Assembly (NCBI GenBank): GCA_002410925.1
Contig: DHPR01000033.1
Location: forward strand, 1 to 64,000
DNA: 64,000 bases
Reading direction: 5' to 3'
Source of the DNA: UBA5359 sp002410925 [NCBI: bacterium UBP13_UBA5359]
GTDB lineage: Bacteria; UBP13; UBA5359
The notes beneath the pieces were generated by a model. The model saw only the letters and a list, made by a program, of their open reading frames with translations. It had not been told where the DNA came from and did not search any database. Shown here piece after piece: positions 45,352 to 55,132 of the stretch. Position numbers and translations under genes: made by a program. The number at the start of each line of letters is the position of its first letter. Positions within the stretch are counted from its first letter, which is position 1.

Positions 45352-47511
45352 ATGGAAAAGATTGAAGTAAGTTTGGAATTAGGCGGTAGTAATATATCAT
45401 TTGAAACGGGCAATTTAGCCAGGCAGGCTAACGGAGCAGTGGTTGTTCATTCCGGGGATACTGTTTTGCTGGTGACGGCTACAATGTCTGAGACGGCCAG
45501 GGAGGGAATAGACTTCTTTCCGCTGATGGTGGATTTTGAAGAGAAGTTTTATGCGGCCGGCCGTATTCCGGGAGGGTATTTCAAGCGTGAGGGCCGTCCC
45601 AGCGAAAGGGCGGTATTGACATCACGGCTGATAGACAGGCCTATCAGACCGTTATTCCCCAAGGGTATGCGTAATGATGTGCAGATCATCGTTCTGCCAT
45701 TGTCTGCCAGTAATAATTATTTGGCAGATATCCTGGCAATAAACGGTGCTTCACTGGCATTGTCGATATCCGATATACCCTTTAGCGGGCCGGTAGGCGC
45801 TGTTAGAATTGCCTGTATCAATGATGAGTATATTGTCAATCCCCCCTATGATCTGCTTCAGGAGAGCCGGATGGATATGGTCGTTGCCGGCGGAGAGGAT
45901 GCAATTACCACCGTTCAGGTTTATGCCAAGGAAGCTTCTGAGGATGTAGTGCTGAAGGGAATAGAAATTGCGCATGAGCATATTAAAAAGCTGATAGCCG
46001 TCCAAAAAGAGATGATAAGGCGCGCCGGCAAAGAGAAGAGAGAGGTGCGACTCTTCTTGCCCGATGAAGATATTCGTGCCGCTGTAGCGGCTCACGCCGC
46101 GGAGAAGCTGCGCCAGGCCGTGATGAGTAGCGATAAGCAGAGCCGGGAAGAGGCCATAGGTGCCTTGAAACAGGAGATGATCGACCATTTTACGGTCGCT
46201 ATGGGCGAGGAGGCTCAAGCTGAGATAATCGGAGCTTTCGATTATGCTCTAAAGAATACCGTTCGGCAAATGATTCTTGATGAGCAGGTGCGACCTGACG
46301 GTCGTAAGCCGCAGGAAATCAGGCCGATCTCTTGCGAGGTGGGCCTCTTGCCGATGACGCATGGCTCAGGCCTCTTTACCCGCGGGCAGACTCAGGTGCT
46401 CAATACTGTTACCCTGGGCTCTCTGGGCGAGGCGCAGAAGATGGAATCTCTGATAGGTGATGAAGCAAAGCGCTTTATGCATCATTACAATTTTCCTCCT
46501 TATAGCGTGGGCGAAGTCAGGCCTTTACGCAGCCCTAGCCGGCGTGATATCGGCCATGGAGCACTGGCTGAAAAGGCTTTGCTTCCGATGTTGCCCTCTG
46601 AAGAGGATTTTCCGTATGCCATGCGGCTGGTTTCCGATGTCCTGGAATCCAACGGCTCATCATCCATGGCCAGTACATGTGCGGGTTCGCTTGCTTTGAT
46701 GGATGCCGGCGTTCCTGTAAAGAAGGCGGTGGCCGGTATTGCTATGGGTCTTGTTACGGATGGGAGCAGGCATGTCGTCCTCTGGGATATACAGGGAATG
46801 GAAGATGCGCTGGGAGATATGGATTTCAAGGTAGCGGGAACAATAGATGGTATCAATGCCATTCAGATGGATATCAAGCTTGAAGGCCTGAATATGGATA
46901 TTCTGCGTGAAGCGCTGGGGCAGGCCAGAGAGGGCAGGCTTTATATTCTCGATATCATGAACAAAACCATCTCTGAGTCCAGATCGAATCTATCACCCAA
47001 GGCTCCAAGGATAATAACTCTCCAGATTCATCCCGACAAGATTGGGGAGTTGATCGGACCCGGTGGTAAAACCATCAAAAAGATAATTGAAGCTACTGAG
47101 GTCAAGATAGACGTCGAGGATGACGGCAAGGTCTATATATCCTCTACGGATGAGGAATCGGCACTGCGTGCTGTCAAAATGGTCGAGAATCTGACCAAGG
47201 AAGTTACGGCAGGGGAGATATATACAGGCCGAGTCACGCGTATAATGACATTCGGCGCCTTTGTCGAGGTGCTTCCTGGTAAGGAGGGGCTGGTTCATAT
47301 ATCCGAACTGGCGCCGCGACGGGTTGAGCGTGTCGAGGATGTAGTCAATGTCGGTGATGAAGTTACCGTCAAGGTAATAGAGATAGACAGACAGGGAAGG
47401 ATCAATCTGACTATCAGAGGCCTGCTGGAAACAGGTGGCGAAGAGGAGCGTCCCGGAGGCAGACGCGAGAGAGGCGAAAAGCGGCCGGAAGGACGCCGCC
47501 CGCGTAGATAA
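45352..47511 (+). CDS. pnp: Polyribonucleotide nucleotidyltransferase (PNPase)
   Basis: A 3'-5' phosphorolytic exoribonuclease of mRNA decay, 719 residues. It has two RNase PH-like domains (first with PLMVDFEEKFYAAGRIPGG, second with FTRGQTQVL and GSSSMASTCAGSLALMDAG), a KH domain (IGPGGKTIKKI) and a C-terminal S1 domain. It ends in a short Arg/Glu-rich tail. GAGGGAAGAG precedes the ATG. Confidence 0.97.
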   Translation: MEKIEVSLELGGSNISFETGNLARQANGAVVVHSGDTVLLVTATMSETAREGIDFFPLMVDFEEKFYAAGRIPGGYFKREGRPSERAVLTSRLIDRPIRPLFPKGMRNDVQIIVLPLSASNNYLADILAINGASLALSISDIPFSGPVGAVRIACINDEYIVNPPYDLLQESRMDMVVAGGEDAITTVQVYAKEASEDVVLKGIEIAHEHIKKLIAVQKEMIRRAGKEKREVRLFLPDEDIRAAVAAHAAEKLRQAVMSSDKQSREEAIGALKQEMIDHFTVAMGEEAQAEIIGAFDYALKNTVRQMILDEQVRPDGRKPQEIRPISCEVGLLPMTHGSGLFTRGQTQVLNTVTLGSLGEAQKMESLIGDEAKRFMHHYNFPPYSVGEVRPLRSPSRRDIGHGALAEKALLPMLPSEEDFPYAMRLVSDVLESNGSSSMASTCAGSLALMDAGVPVKKAVAGIAMGLVTDGSRHVVLWDIQGMEDALGDMDFKVAGTIDGINAIQMDIKLEGLNMDILREALGQAREGRLYILDIMNKTISESRSNLSPKAPRIITLQIHPDKIGELIGPGGKTIKKIIEATEVKIDVEDDGKVYISSTDEESALRAVKMVENLTKEVTAGEIYTGRVTRIMTFGAFVEVLPGKEGLVHISELAPRRVERVEDVVNVGDEVTVKVIEIDRQGRINLTIRGLLETGGEEERPGGRRERGEKRPEGRRPRR

Positions 47512-47524
47512 TCAGGGAGCTTAT

Positions 47525-48367
47525 ATGGAAAGAAAGGAAGCGATAACTTTGGCTGCGGGGCGTTGTTCCGAAAAGAGGATAAGGGTTCTGGTAACAGGAG
47601 CTTGCGGCAGAATGGGCCGAGAGGTTCTGGATGCCGTTTCCGGAGAGGACGACCTGGAGCTTGTAGGCGCTGTTGATATTCAGGCCGGGGCAGCTTCTGT
47701 TCCGGCCGTTACGGCCTCAGGGAGGGTTATTGATGGGCTATCCGTCTCTGGAGATCTTGAAAGCGCATTGAAAAGATCCAAACCGGATGTTATGGTAGAC
47801 TTTACCCTTCCTGCTGTTGTAATGGAGAATATTCTTACAGCTCTCAAGGCCGGCGTTCGCCCGGTGGTGGGCACCACGGGGCTGAGCGATAATGACCTGG
47901 CTAAGATCGAGGCCATAGCTGCCGATAAGAGGCTGGGTCTCCTTATAGCGCCTAATTTCTCCATAGGCGCCGTATTGATGATGAAATTTGCGGCTGAAAC
48001 GGCAAAGCACCTTAAACAGGCAGAGATTATTGAATTTCATCATGACAAAAAGTTGGATGCTCCTTCGGGAACAGCCATAAAAACCGCTGAAATGATCTTG
48101 GCAGACTCTCAGATGAGCTCGGCGCCGACCAGCGTGACGGTGATTGAGGGTGCCCGTGGCGGAGAGATGAGCGGTATAAATATCCATAGTGTCCGGTTGC
48201 CCGGTTTTGTAGCTTCGCAGGAGGTTATCTTCGGGGGCCTGGGGCAGACGCTGACTATAAGGCACGATACTATCGATCGATCTGCTTTTATGCCGGGAGT
48301 AATTCTGGCCTGCCGCAAGATTATGTCGCTATCCGGCCTCGTATACGGGTTGGACAGAGTTTTATGA
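47525..48367 (+). CDS. dapB: 4-hydroxy-tetrahydrodipicolinate reductase
   Basis: Reduces the dapA product in lysine and diaminopimelate synthesis using NAD(P)H. It has 280 residues, a Rossmann loop GACGRMGREV near residue 25, and the signature EFHHDKKLDAPSGTA. The start is ATG 47525 with GGGAG four bases upstream; a longer in-frame form from 47435 would lie inside pnp. The N-terminus is about 15 residues longer than usual. It leads a split dapB-asd-dapA set. Confidence 0.95.
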   Translation: MERKEAITLAAGRCSEKRIRVLVTGACGRMGREVLDAVSGEDDLELVGAVDIQAGAASVPAVTASGRVIDGLSVSGDLESALKRSKPDVMVDFTLPAVVMENILTALKAGVRPVVGTTGLSDNDLAKIEAIAADKRLGLLIAPNFSIGAVLMMKFAAETAKHLKQAEIIEFHHDKKLDAPSGTAIKTAEMILADSQMSSAPTSVTVIEGARGGEMSGINIHSVRLPGFVASQEVIFGGLGQTLTIRHDTIDRSAFMPGVILACRKIMSLSGLVYGLDRVL

Positions 48368-48480
48368 AGCAGGGTTGTTCGTGATAAAGAGCGAAAAACC
48401 GGCTGCGGCAGATGGGCTGCGTGAAGGGTCTGAAGCGAACGTTCGGCTGCAAAAAATAGATTGTGAGCAATGAGAATGGC

Positions 48481-48509
48481 TTGGCATGTAAGCCTTTTCA
48501 TGCTATATT
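48481..48509 (+). promoter_or_regulatory. Promoter of asd
   Basis: TTGGCA (48481-48486), 17 bases, TATATT (48504-48509), with TGC as an extended -10, 57 bases before the asd ATG. No lysine-riboswitch-like structure was seen in the short leader. A partial copy of the uvrA-type repeat (GGTTGTTCGTGAT) lies at 48373. Confidence 0.7.
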
Positions 48510-48565
48510 TTTCTAAAGGCAGGCTGTAGACGCGGTCTTTGTAAATTATGAAAGGGGAAGCATAG

Positions 48566-49582
48566 ATGCCTTGTGGCTATAGAGTTGCCGTTGTAGGCGC
48601 CACCGGTGCCGTCGGCAGAAAAATGATTGAAATTCTTATGCAGAGGAACTTTCCGGTAGCGGAACTGGTGCCTTTGGCCACTTCTCGTTCTGCCGGGACG
48701 GAAGTGGAATTCAAGGATAAATGCATAAAGGTTGAGGAAACGTCAAAGGGTAGCTTTGACGGCATTGATATTGCTCTCTTTGCCGGCGGCGGTAGTGCAA
48801 GCCGAGCGTTTGGCTGGGAAGCCGTTGCCCGAGGCGCTGTTGTTATTGATAATAGCAGCCTTTTCCGTATGGAGGAGAATGTACCGTTGGTCATTCCGGA
48901 GGTAAATCCGCAGGATCTGAAAAGACATAAAGGGTTGATTGCCAACCCTAATTGCTCCACCGTTCAGATGGTGATGGTGCTCAAGCCGATATATGATGCA
49001 GTCGGCATCAAGCGTGTAGTAGTCAGCACCTATCAGGCAGTTTCCGGAACGGGCAAATTGGCTGTGGATGAACTGGAACGGCAGGTTAAGGATTACGCTG
49101 GCGGGTGCACCATCTCGGCAGAGGTCTATCCTTATCAGATAGCTCTGAATGTCCTGCCGCAAATCGATGCTTTCACTCCCAACGGCTATACCAGGGAAGA
49201 GATGAAGATGGTCAATGAGACCAGAAAGATACTCGGCGACAACAGCATTGATGTCAGTGCCACTACCATCAGAGTGCCGGTTTTTTATGGTCATTCCGAG
49301 GCGATAAACGTACAGACGGAGGGGAAGCTCACAGCTGCCGCTGCCCGCATGCTTCTAGCCGAAGCTCCCGGAGTAAGGGTTGTAGATAACCCTGATGAGT
49401 GTATCTATCCTATGCCCATAACGGCGGCAGGCAAGGATGATGTTATGGTGGGAAGAATCAGGGAGGATATATCCCTTCAGAATGGACTCGATCTCTGGGT
49501 GGTTGCCGATAACCTGCGTAAGGGAGCGGCTCTTAATGCTGTTCAGATTGCTGAGAAGATGATAGAATTAGGGCTTATATAG
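48566..49582 (+). CDS. asd: Aspartate-semialdehyde dehydrogenase
   Basis: Makes aspartate semialdehyde, the branch point to lysine/diaminopimelate, threonine and methionine. It has 338 residues, a Rossmann loop GATGAVGRKM at the N-terminus, and catalytic Cys130 in PNCSTVQMV. AAGGGGAAG precedes the ATG. A 190-base gap with heptamer-type repeats separates it from dapA. Confidence 0.96.
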   Translation: MPCGYRVAVVGATGAVGRKMIEILMQRNFPVAELVPLATSRSAGTEVEFKDKCIKVEETSKGSFDGIDIALFAGGGSASRAFGWEAVARGAVVIDNSSLFRMEENVPLVIPEVNPQDLKRHKGLIANPNCSTVQMVMVLKPIYDAVGIKRVVVSTYQAVSGTGKLAVDELERQVKDYAGGCTISAEVYPYQIALNVLPQIDAFTPNGYTREEMKMVNETRKILGDNSIDVSATTIRVPVFYGHSEAINVQTEGKLTAAAARMLLAEAPGVRVVDNPDECIYPMPITAAGKDDVMVGRIREDISLQNGLDLWVVADNLRKGAALNAVQIAEKMIELGLI

Positions 49583-49608
49583 CGCTGACGCGATATGAGC
49601 AGTCTGAT

Positions 49609-49748
49609 GCCTGAAGGCTGAGGGAGAACGCTCAGGCTCGAAAGGGTAGTTTTAAGAAGACTGAAAAGCAGGCTCGGATAAAAGAATGAGGAATTCTATC
49701 CAAGCGTAAATTAGAACTGCTTCAGGTTTCAGACTTTGGATTTCAAAC
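49609..49748 (+). repeat. Heptamer-phased degenerate repeats before dapA
   Basis: Four consecutive related heptamers, TTCAGGT, TTCAGAC, TTTGGAT and TTCAAAC, fill 49721-49748. A weak hairpin GCCTGA/TCAGGC spans 49609-49637. No promoter with good spacing was seen, so dapA expression may depend on read-through from asd. Confidence 0.4.
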
Positions 49749-49772
49749 TAAATAGCCATGGAGGAAAAGAAT

Positions 49773-50660
49773 ATGGGCACTGCCAGGCTGGGAAGGCTGC
49801 TGACTGCCATGGTCACGCCTTTTGATAAGGATATGAAGGTTGATTATGGAGTGGCGGCCGATCTGGCGGAAAGGCTTCATGCCGAAGGCACGGATGGAAT
49901 TGTGGTGGCGGGTACCACCGGCGAATCTCCAACGCTGTCCAACGAAGAAAAATTGCGCCTCTTCAAAGCTGTAACCGAAAGGGTAGGCGGCAAGGCTCGT
50001 GTGATTGCCGGCACGGGCAGTAACTCTACCGATGACACCATTGCCATGTCCAGAGCGGCAGCTGACTTGGGCATTGATGCTGTGATGCTGGTGACCCCCT
50101 ACTACAATAAGCCCTCGCAAGAGGGGCTTTATCGGCATTTCAGATCTGTGGCCGAAGCTATTGAATTACCGGTTATTCTCTATAATGTGCCGGGCAGGAC
50201 CGGTGTAAATCTTGAAGCGGATACTGTTATCAGGCTGTCGGCCGCAGAGAACATCAAGGCCGTTAAGGAGGCCAGCAAGAATCTGGAGCAGGTAGCGGAG
50301 ATAGCTGCGGGTGTGCCGGACGATTTTGATATTTACAGCGGTGACGACGGTATAACATTGCCGGTGATGTCCGTTGGAGGTGTTGGTGTCATTAGCATCG
50401 CTTCTCATGTGGCGGGTCCCATGATAAAGGCAATGATTGAGGCATATGCGTCAGGGAATCACGCAGAGGCCCTGCGGTTGCATCTGCATCTTTTGCCTCT
50501 TTTCAAGGTGCTCTTTATTGCCACCAATCCCGCTCCTGTGAAGGCTGCCCTACGTAGAAGAGGAGTGGATGTCGGCGCTTTGAGATTACCTTTGGTGGAT
50601 ATCAATGCCTCCCAGGAGGAGAAGATTATCGGCGTGATGAAGGAGCTTGATCGAGTTTGA
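49773..50660 (+). CDS. dapA: 4-hydroxy-tetrahydrodipicolinate synthase
   Basis: Condenses pyruvate with aspartate semialdehyde, the first committed step to diaminopimelate and lysine. It has 295 residues with AGTTGESPTLS, a YYNKPSQEGLY loop, and Schiff-base Lys in VKEASKN. ATG 49773 has GGAGGA seven bases upstream; ATG 49758 overlaps that site. The stop overlaps the udg start. Confidence 0.96.
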   Translation: MGTARLGRLLTAMVTPFDKDMKVDYGVAADLAERLHAEGTDGIVVAGTTGESPTLSNEEKLRLFKAVTERVGGKARVIAGTGSNSTDDTIAMSRAAADLGIDAVMLVTPYYNKPSQEGLYRHFRSVAEAIELPVILYNVPGRTGVNLEADTVIRLSAAENIKAVKEASKNLEQVAEIAAGVPDDFDIYSGDDGITLPVMSVGGVGVISIASHVAGPMIKAMIEAYASGNHAEALRLHLHLLPLFKVLFIATNPAPVKAALRRRGVDVGALRLPLVDINASQEEKIIGVMKELDRV

Positions 50661-51226
50661 GCCGGGCTCAGGTTCTTGAGGAAATCAGGCAGGAGATACT
50701 TGTCTGTCCTAAGTGCGCCCTATGTAAATCACGGACCACTGCTGTACCGGGTACGGGTTCGCTGAATGCAGACATATTCTTTATCGGCGAGGCTCCGGGG
50801 CAGCAGGAGGATCTTAAAGGCGAGCCTTTTGTGGGCTCTGCCGGTAAGCTGCTGGACTCTCTGCTGAAGATGATAGGGATCAAGCGCGAAGAAATCTTTA
50901 TTACCAATATAGTGAAATGCAGGCCTCCCGGCAACAGAGATCCTCGGCCAGATGAGATATCGAGCTGTAATCCCTATCTTGTCTCGCAAATTGCTTTGAT
51001 AGAGCCCATCTTTATCTGTACGTTGGGGCGCTTTGCTATGCAGACGATGATAGATCCTGATATGTCCATCACCAGGGATCATGGTGTTCCGGTACGTCGC
51101 AGCGGCGTTATCTATTTTCCGATGTATCATCCTGCGGCCGCTCTTTATCGCGGTGAATTGAAAGAGCTGATGAAAGAGGATATGCTTCGGCTCAAGGCAC
51201 TTATAGATAGTGAAAAGGAGAAATAA
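50657..51226 (+). CDS. Family-4 uracil-DNA glycosylase (iron-sulfur type)
   Basis: Removes uracil from DNA in base-excision repair. It has 189 residues with GEAPGQQED (motif A), FITNIVKCRPPGNRDP, and MYHPAAALY near the end. Four Cys expected to hold a 4Fe-4S cluster are C17, C20, C88 and C104. It begins at a TTG that overlaps the dapA stop, with AAGGAG 11 bases upstream, and runs into rnj (TAATG). The family is common in thermophiles and many Terrabacteria. Confidence 0.92.
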   Translation: MSRAQVLEEIRQEILVCPKCALCKSRTTAVPGTGSLNADIFFIGEAPGQQEDLKGEPFVGSAGKLLDSLLKMIGIKREEIFITNIVKCRPPGNRDPRPDEISSCNPYLVSQIALIEPIFICTLGRFAMQTMIDPDMSITRDHGVPVRRSGVIYFPMYHPAAALYRGELKELMKEDMLRLKALIDSEKEK

Positions 51227-52884
51227 TGGCTAAACAATTATCAGTAATTCCTCTCGGAGGTGTAACCGAGATTGGCAAGAATATGTTCGTTATACGTTAT
51301 GGCGACGATATTATTATCATAGATTCCGGGCTTATGTTCCCAGAGGAGGAGATGCTGGGCATAGATATTGTGATTCCGGATATGACCTATCTCTTTGAAA
51401 ATAAAAAGAGGATCAGGGGCGTTTTTTTAACGCATGGACATGAGGACCATATAGGGTCGCTCTCTTATCTTTTAAGAGAAGTGGATGTTCCTGTCTATGG
51501 AACAGGGCTGACGCTGGCCATAGTCTCTTCCAAGCTGGAGGAGAATAAGGTGGAATTCAAATCCGGTTTGCGAGAGGTGATGCCGGGCGATAAGATCAAG
51601 GCAGGCGCCGTGCAGGTGGAGTATATAAGGATAAATCACAGCATTCCGGGTGGTGCGGCACTGGCTGTACATACTCCTGCCGGTATAATACTTCATTCGG
51701 GTGATTTCAAGTTTGATCAGACGCCTATAGACGGCCGTGTAGCTGATTTTCCGCGATTGGCGGAGCTGGGCGATAAGGGTGTGCTGATGCTGATCTGCGA
51801 TACCACTAATGCCGATTCGCCCGGCTATACGCCATCGGAGAGAGGTGTTCGTGATACGCTGGAGCAGCTGATCAAGCAGGCTGAACAGCGGGTCCTGGTC
51901 ACGACCTTTGCCAGCAATGTGCATCGCATACAACAGGTGATCGATATATCGCATCATAATGGTCGTAAAGTGGCTGTAGCCGGGCGCAGCATGATCAATA
52001 TTATCGATAAAGCGGCGGAACTGGGCTATATCGAAATTCCATCCGAGACCATAATTGACCTTAATCAAATAGATGATTATCCGCGTGATAGAGTAACTAT
52101 ACTGACCACCGGCAGCCAGGGGGAGCCGATGTCGGCTCTGACACGGATAGCTATGCAGGAGCATAAAAAAGTCGATGTGGCACCTGGAGATCTGGTTATT
52201 ATATCGGCCAGTTGCATTCCCAGAAATGAAACCATGGTCTCCCGGACAATAAATTATCTCTTTAAAAGAGGTGCCGATGTAATCACTGACGAGATGATGG
52301 AGGTTCACGTATCCGGACATGCCAGCCAGGAAGAGATAAAGATGATGATCAATCTGGTCAGGCCTCGGTATGTTATGCCCTTTCACGGTGAGTATCGGCA
52401 TATGGCGGCTTTCACTCGTATAACGACGGATATCGGCATACCGAAGGAGCATGTTTTTATTTGCGAACCGGGCGACGTGGTCAGCTTTAAGGATCGTATC
52501 GGTGCTATCACCGGCCAGGTTACCGCCGGCGATGTTCTGGTAGACGGCCTCGGTGTCGGTGATGTCAGTGAGGTGGTCCTGCGAGACCGTATGCATCTGG
52601 CCAGCGATGGTGTGGTCATTATCGTTTTGACCGTGGAGCGTGGAACCGGACGTATTCTGGCAGGACCTGACATTGTTTCTCGGGGCTTTATATATGAAAA
52701 AGAATCGGAGGAGATTCTGGAGGAAGCTAAAAATAGATTGAGTCAGGCATTGGCTGAATTTGAAAAACAGCAGGTTACCGATTGGTCAGCCGTTAAAACT
52801 CGAATGCGGGAGATAATGAACCGCTTTCTCAAGGAGAGAACTCGGCGGCGTCCTATGCTTATGCCGATAGTAATGGAGGTATGA
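51226..52884 (+). CDS. rnj: Ribonuclease J
   Basis: A 5'-3' exo- and endoribonuclease for mRNA decay and rRNA maturation, 552 residues. It has a metallo-beta-lactamase core with HGHEDHIGSL, a beta-CASP region, and HSGDFKFDQTP. The ATG shares a base with the stop of the preceding gene. dapA followed by rnj and ftsK is a frequent order in Bacillota. Confidence 0.96.
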   Translation: MAKQLSVIPLGGVTEIGKNMFVIRYGDDIIIIDSGLMFPEEEMLGIDIVIPDMTYLFENKKRIRGVFLTHGHEDHIGSLSYLLREVDVPVYGTGLTLAIVSSKLEENKVEFKSGLREVMPGDKIKAGAVQVEYIRINHSIPGGAALAVHTPAGIILHSGDFKFDQTPIDGRVADFPRLAELGDKGVLMLICDTTNADSPGYTPSERGVRDTLEQLIKQAEQRVLVTTFASNVHRIQQVIDISHHNGRKVAVAGRSMINIIDKAAELGYIEIPSETIIDLNQIDDYPRDRVTILTTGSQGEPMSALTRIAMQEHKKVDVAPGDLVIISASCIPRNETMVSRTINYLFKRGADVITDEMMEVHVSGHASQEEIKMMINLVRPRYVMPFHGEYRHMAAFTRITTDIGIPKEHVFICEPGDVVSFKDRIGAITGQVTAGDVLVDGLGVGDVSEVVLRDRMHLASDGVVIIVLTVERGTGRILAGPDIVSRGFIYEKESEEILEEAKNRLSQALAEFEKQQVTDWSAVKTRMREIMNRFLKERTRRRPMLMPIVMEV

Positions 52885-52888
52885 AGCC

Positions 52889-55132
52889 TTGGCCAGAAGA
52901 CGAGGGCCGGCTAAACAGGAGATAGACCCCTTGGCCTTCGACATAGCCGGTATAGCTCTTTGCGCGCTGAGCATATTGATCTTTATCGGCCTGATAAGCC
53001 CGGAGCAAGTCAATGGTCTGGGTAGCTGGGTAGCCGATGGTTTGCGATATCTCTTTGGGCTGGGCGCCTTTGTCGTGCCGCCGATGCTCATTTTTTTGGG
53101 TGTACTCAGCATTGTCAGGAGATCGCAGGCCTGGTCGGGGTACAGATTAGCCGGCGTAATTCTTCTTTTTATCTCTTTTATGACACTAGCCGATCTCTCA
53201 GCCTGGGAACAGGCATGGGGATGGGATCGTTATTGCGGGTATGGAGGTCTTGCAGGGGCTATCTTAGCCTGGCTGCTGGTCAAAGTGCTCTCGCGTACAG
53301 GTACCTATATAGTTGTTGGTGCTCTGGCATTGATATCCATACTCATGCTTTTTAATCTCTCGCTGGCGGCTTTGATAGGCGGTCTTCATGAGCATTTCAC
53401 GGCCATGAATAGGAAACGGCGCTCTATGCTTGCTTCTACGGCTTCTGTCGGAAGGAAAGCATCAAAAGAGTGTGCGGGCAAAGAGAAGCCCTTATCGGAA
53501 GGTTCACCGCTGACCGTGCCTCAGCCGATAGAGAAGCCTATACAGATAAGGCTTATGGATGATGCCGACGCCCCCAGGTCTTCCTCTTCTGAGGGAACGC
53601 AGGCCGTATCTTCTGCCAGGCTTGAACAGAGGCGGGAGCCTGCTTGCCGGTCGGGCTTGCCTGCTGGTGAGCAGATGACCTCCGATCTTGAAAAAAAAGC
53701 GATTACTAATTATGAGTTGCCGGCGGTATCTCTTTTGCTAGAAGGAAATGCATCCGCCTCTATATCTGATCGTAGCGAGATAGAACGCAAAGCCTTGCTG
53801 CTGGAGAAGACTCTGGAAGATTTCGGCATCTCTGTTAAAGTCGTGGCTGCAGAACAGGGGCCGACCATCACCAGATATGAGCTTCAGCCTGCGCCCGGAG
53901 TCAAGGTTAACAGGATTGTCAATCTGAGTAACGATATCGCCCTCTCTCTGGCTGCATCCAATATTCGCATAGAGGCTCCTATTCCCGGAAAATCGGCTGT
54001 AGGGGTAGAGGTTCCCAATGAACAGGTAAGTATTGTTCGTCTGCGTGAACTGATCGAAACCGAGCCGTTCCGCAATGCCAAATCCAGGTTAACCTTTGCT
54101 TTAGGCAAAGATATAGCCGGAACTCCCGTAGTGGCTGATCTGGCGCGTATGCCGCACCTCCTTATTGCCGGCTCAACCGGAACGGGCAAGAGCGTTTGTA
54201 TCAATGCGCTGATAATGAGCTTGCTCTATCGTGCTACTCCCAATGAGCTGAAGCTGGTCATGATAGATCCTAAGAGGGTTGAATTGAACGTATATGAGCA
54301 TTTGCCCCATCTGGCCATGCCTGTTATCAAGGATGTCAAGCAGGCTGCCGCCGCTCTGAAATGGGTGGTCAAGCAGATGGAATCTCGTTACGAGCTCTTT
54401 GCCTCGCAGGGAGTTCGCAATATAGATGGTTATAACGGCCGAAACAAGGATGACGGGCTGCCGTATATAGTGGTAATTATCGATGAGCTGGCGGATCTTA
54501 TGTTGGTTGCACCTATGGATGTGGAAAACTCGATTTGCCGGCTGGCGCAACTGGCTCGCGCCACTGGTATACATTTGGTGGTGGCCACACAGCGTCCCTC
54601 GGTGGATATTATCACCGGCACTATAAAAGCCAATATATCATCTCGTATCTCCTTTGCCGTTTCTTCGCAGATAGATTCACGCACCATTCTTGATGCGCCG
54701 GGAGCTGAAAAGTTGATGGGGCGGGGCGATATGCTTTATCAGCCGGTAGATCTGCCCAAGCCTATGAGAATGCAGGGTGCATTCGTGATGGAAGAGGAAA
54801 TTGAACGAGTAACCGACTTTATTAAGCGGCAGGGCAGGACGTCATATATGGATATATTGCCGGCGGTTGATGAGGAGGATGAATGTCCAACCGAGTATGG
54901 TGATGCCGATGATGAGCTCTTCATGGAAGCCGTGCGTCAGGTTATCAACAGCGGCCAGGCATCTATTTCCATGCTACAGCGGCGTCTCAAGGTAGGTTAT
55001 GCCAGGGCTGCCAGGCTGGTGGATATGATGGAGGAGCGCGGTATCGTTGGACCCTTTGAAGGCAGCAAGGCACGTGATGTCCTGGTAGGACCGGAGTATC
55101 TGGAGGAAGAGGAGCCGGACTTTGAAGGTTAA
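52889..55132 (+). CDS. ftsK: DNA translocase FtsK/SpoIIIE
   Basis: Pumps DNA through the division septum. It has 747 residues. Four N-terminal membrane segments (about 18-170) are followed by a disordered linker (about 175-290). The RecA-like motor has Walker A GSTGTGKS starting at residue 428 and Walker B VVIIDELADLM. The C-terminal gamma winged helix (about 675-735, SMLQRRLKVGYARAARL) binds KOPS-like DNA signals. It starts at TTG 52889 with GGAGGT eight bases upstream. The linker is short, as in SpoIIIE/SftA-like forms. Confidence 0.95.
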   Translation: MARRRGPAKQEIDPLAFDIAGIALCALSILIFIGLISPEQVNGLGSWVADGLRYLFGLGAFVVPPMLIFLGVLSIVRRSQAWSGYRLAGVILLFISFMTLADLSAWEQAWGWDRYCGYGGLAGAILAWLLVKVLSRTGTYIVVGALALISILMLFNLSLAALIGGLHEHFTAMNRKRRSMLASTASVGRKASKECAGKEKPLSEGSPLTVPQPIEKPIQIRLMDDADAPRSSSSEGTQAVSSARLEQRREPACRSGLPAGEQMTSDLEKKAITNYELPAVSLLLEGNASASISDRSEIERKALLLEKTLEDFGISVKVVAAEQGPTITRYELQPAPGVKVNRIVNLSNDIALSLAASNIRIEAPIPGKSAVGVEVPNEQVSIVRLRELIETEPFRNAKSRLTFALGKDIAGTPVVADLARMPHLLIAGSTGTGKSVCINALIMSLLYRATPNELKLVMIDPKRVELNVYEHLPHLAMPVIKDVKQAAAALKWVVKQMESRYELFASQGVRNIDGYNGRNKDDGLPYIVVIIDELADLMLVAPMDVENSICRLAQLARATGIHLVVATQRPSVDIITGTIKANISSRISFAVSSQIDSRTILDAPGAEKLMGRGDMLYQPVDLPKPMRMQGAFVMEEEIERVTDFIKRQGRTSYMDILPAVDEEDECPTEYGDADDELFMEAVRQVINSGQASISMLQRRLKVGYARAARLVDMMEERGIVGPFEGSKARDVLVGPEYLEEEEPDFEG

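Noticed and set aside
47435-47524. Longer dapB starting inside pnp
   Set aside because: The ATG at 47525 has its own ribosome-binding site, and the extra residues are an Arg-rich shadow of the PNPase tail.
48437-48446. CGAACGTTCG palindrome as a LexA box
   Set aside because: Lacks the four-base spacer between GAAC and GTTC and lies upstream of the asd -35, away from the promoter core.
48368-48565. Lysine riboswitch before asd
   Set aside because: Looked for because of the diaminopimelate genes; the leader after the promoter is only about 50 bases, too short for this riboswitch. The gaps before dapB and dapA also show no such fold.
51472-52596. 374-codon open frame on the minus strand
   Set aside because: Lies wholly opposite rnj, which has strong family motifs; the translation has no recognisable domain and arises from codon-pattern shadow.
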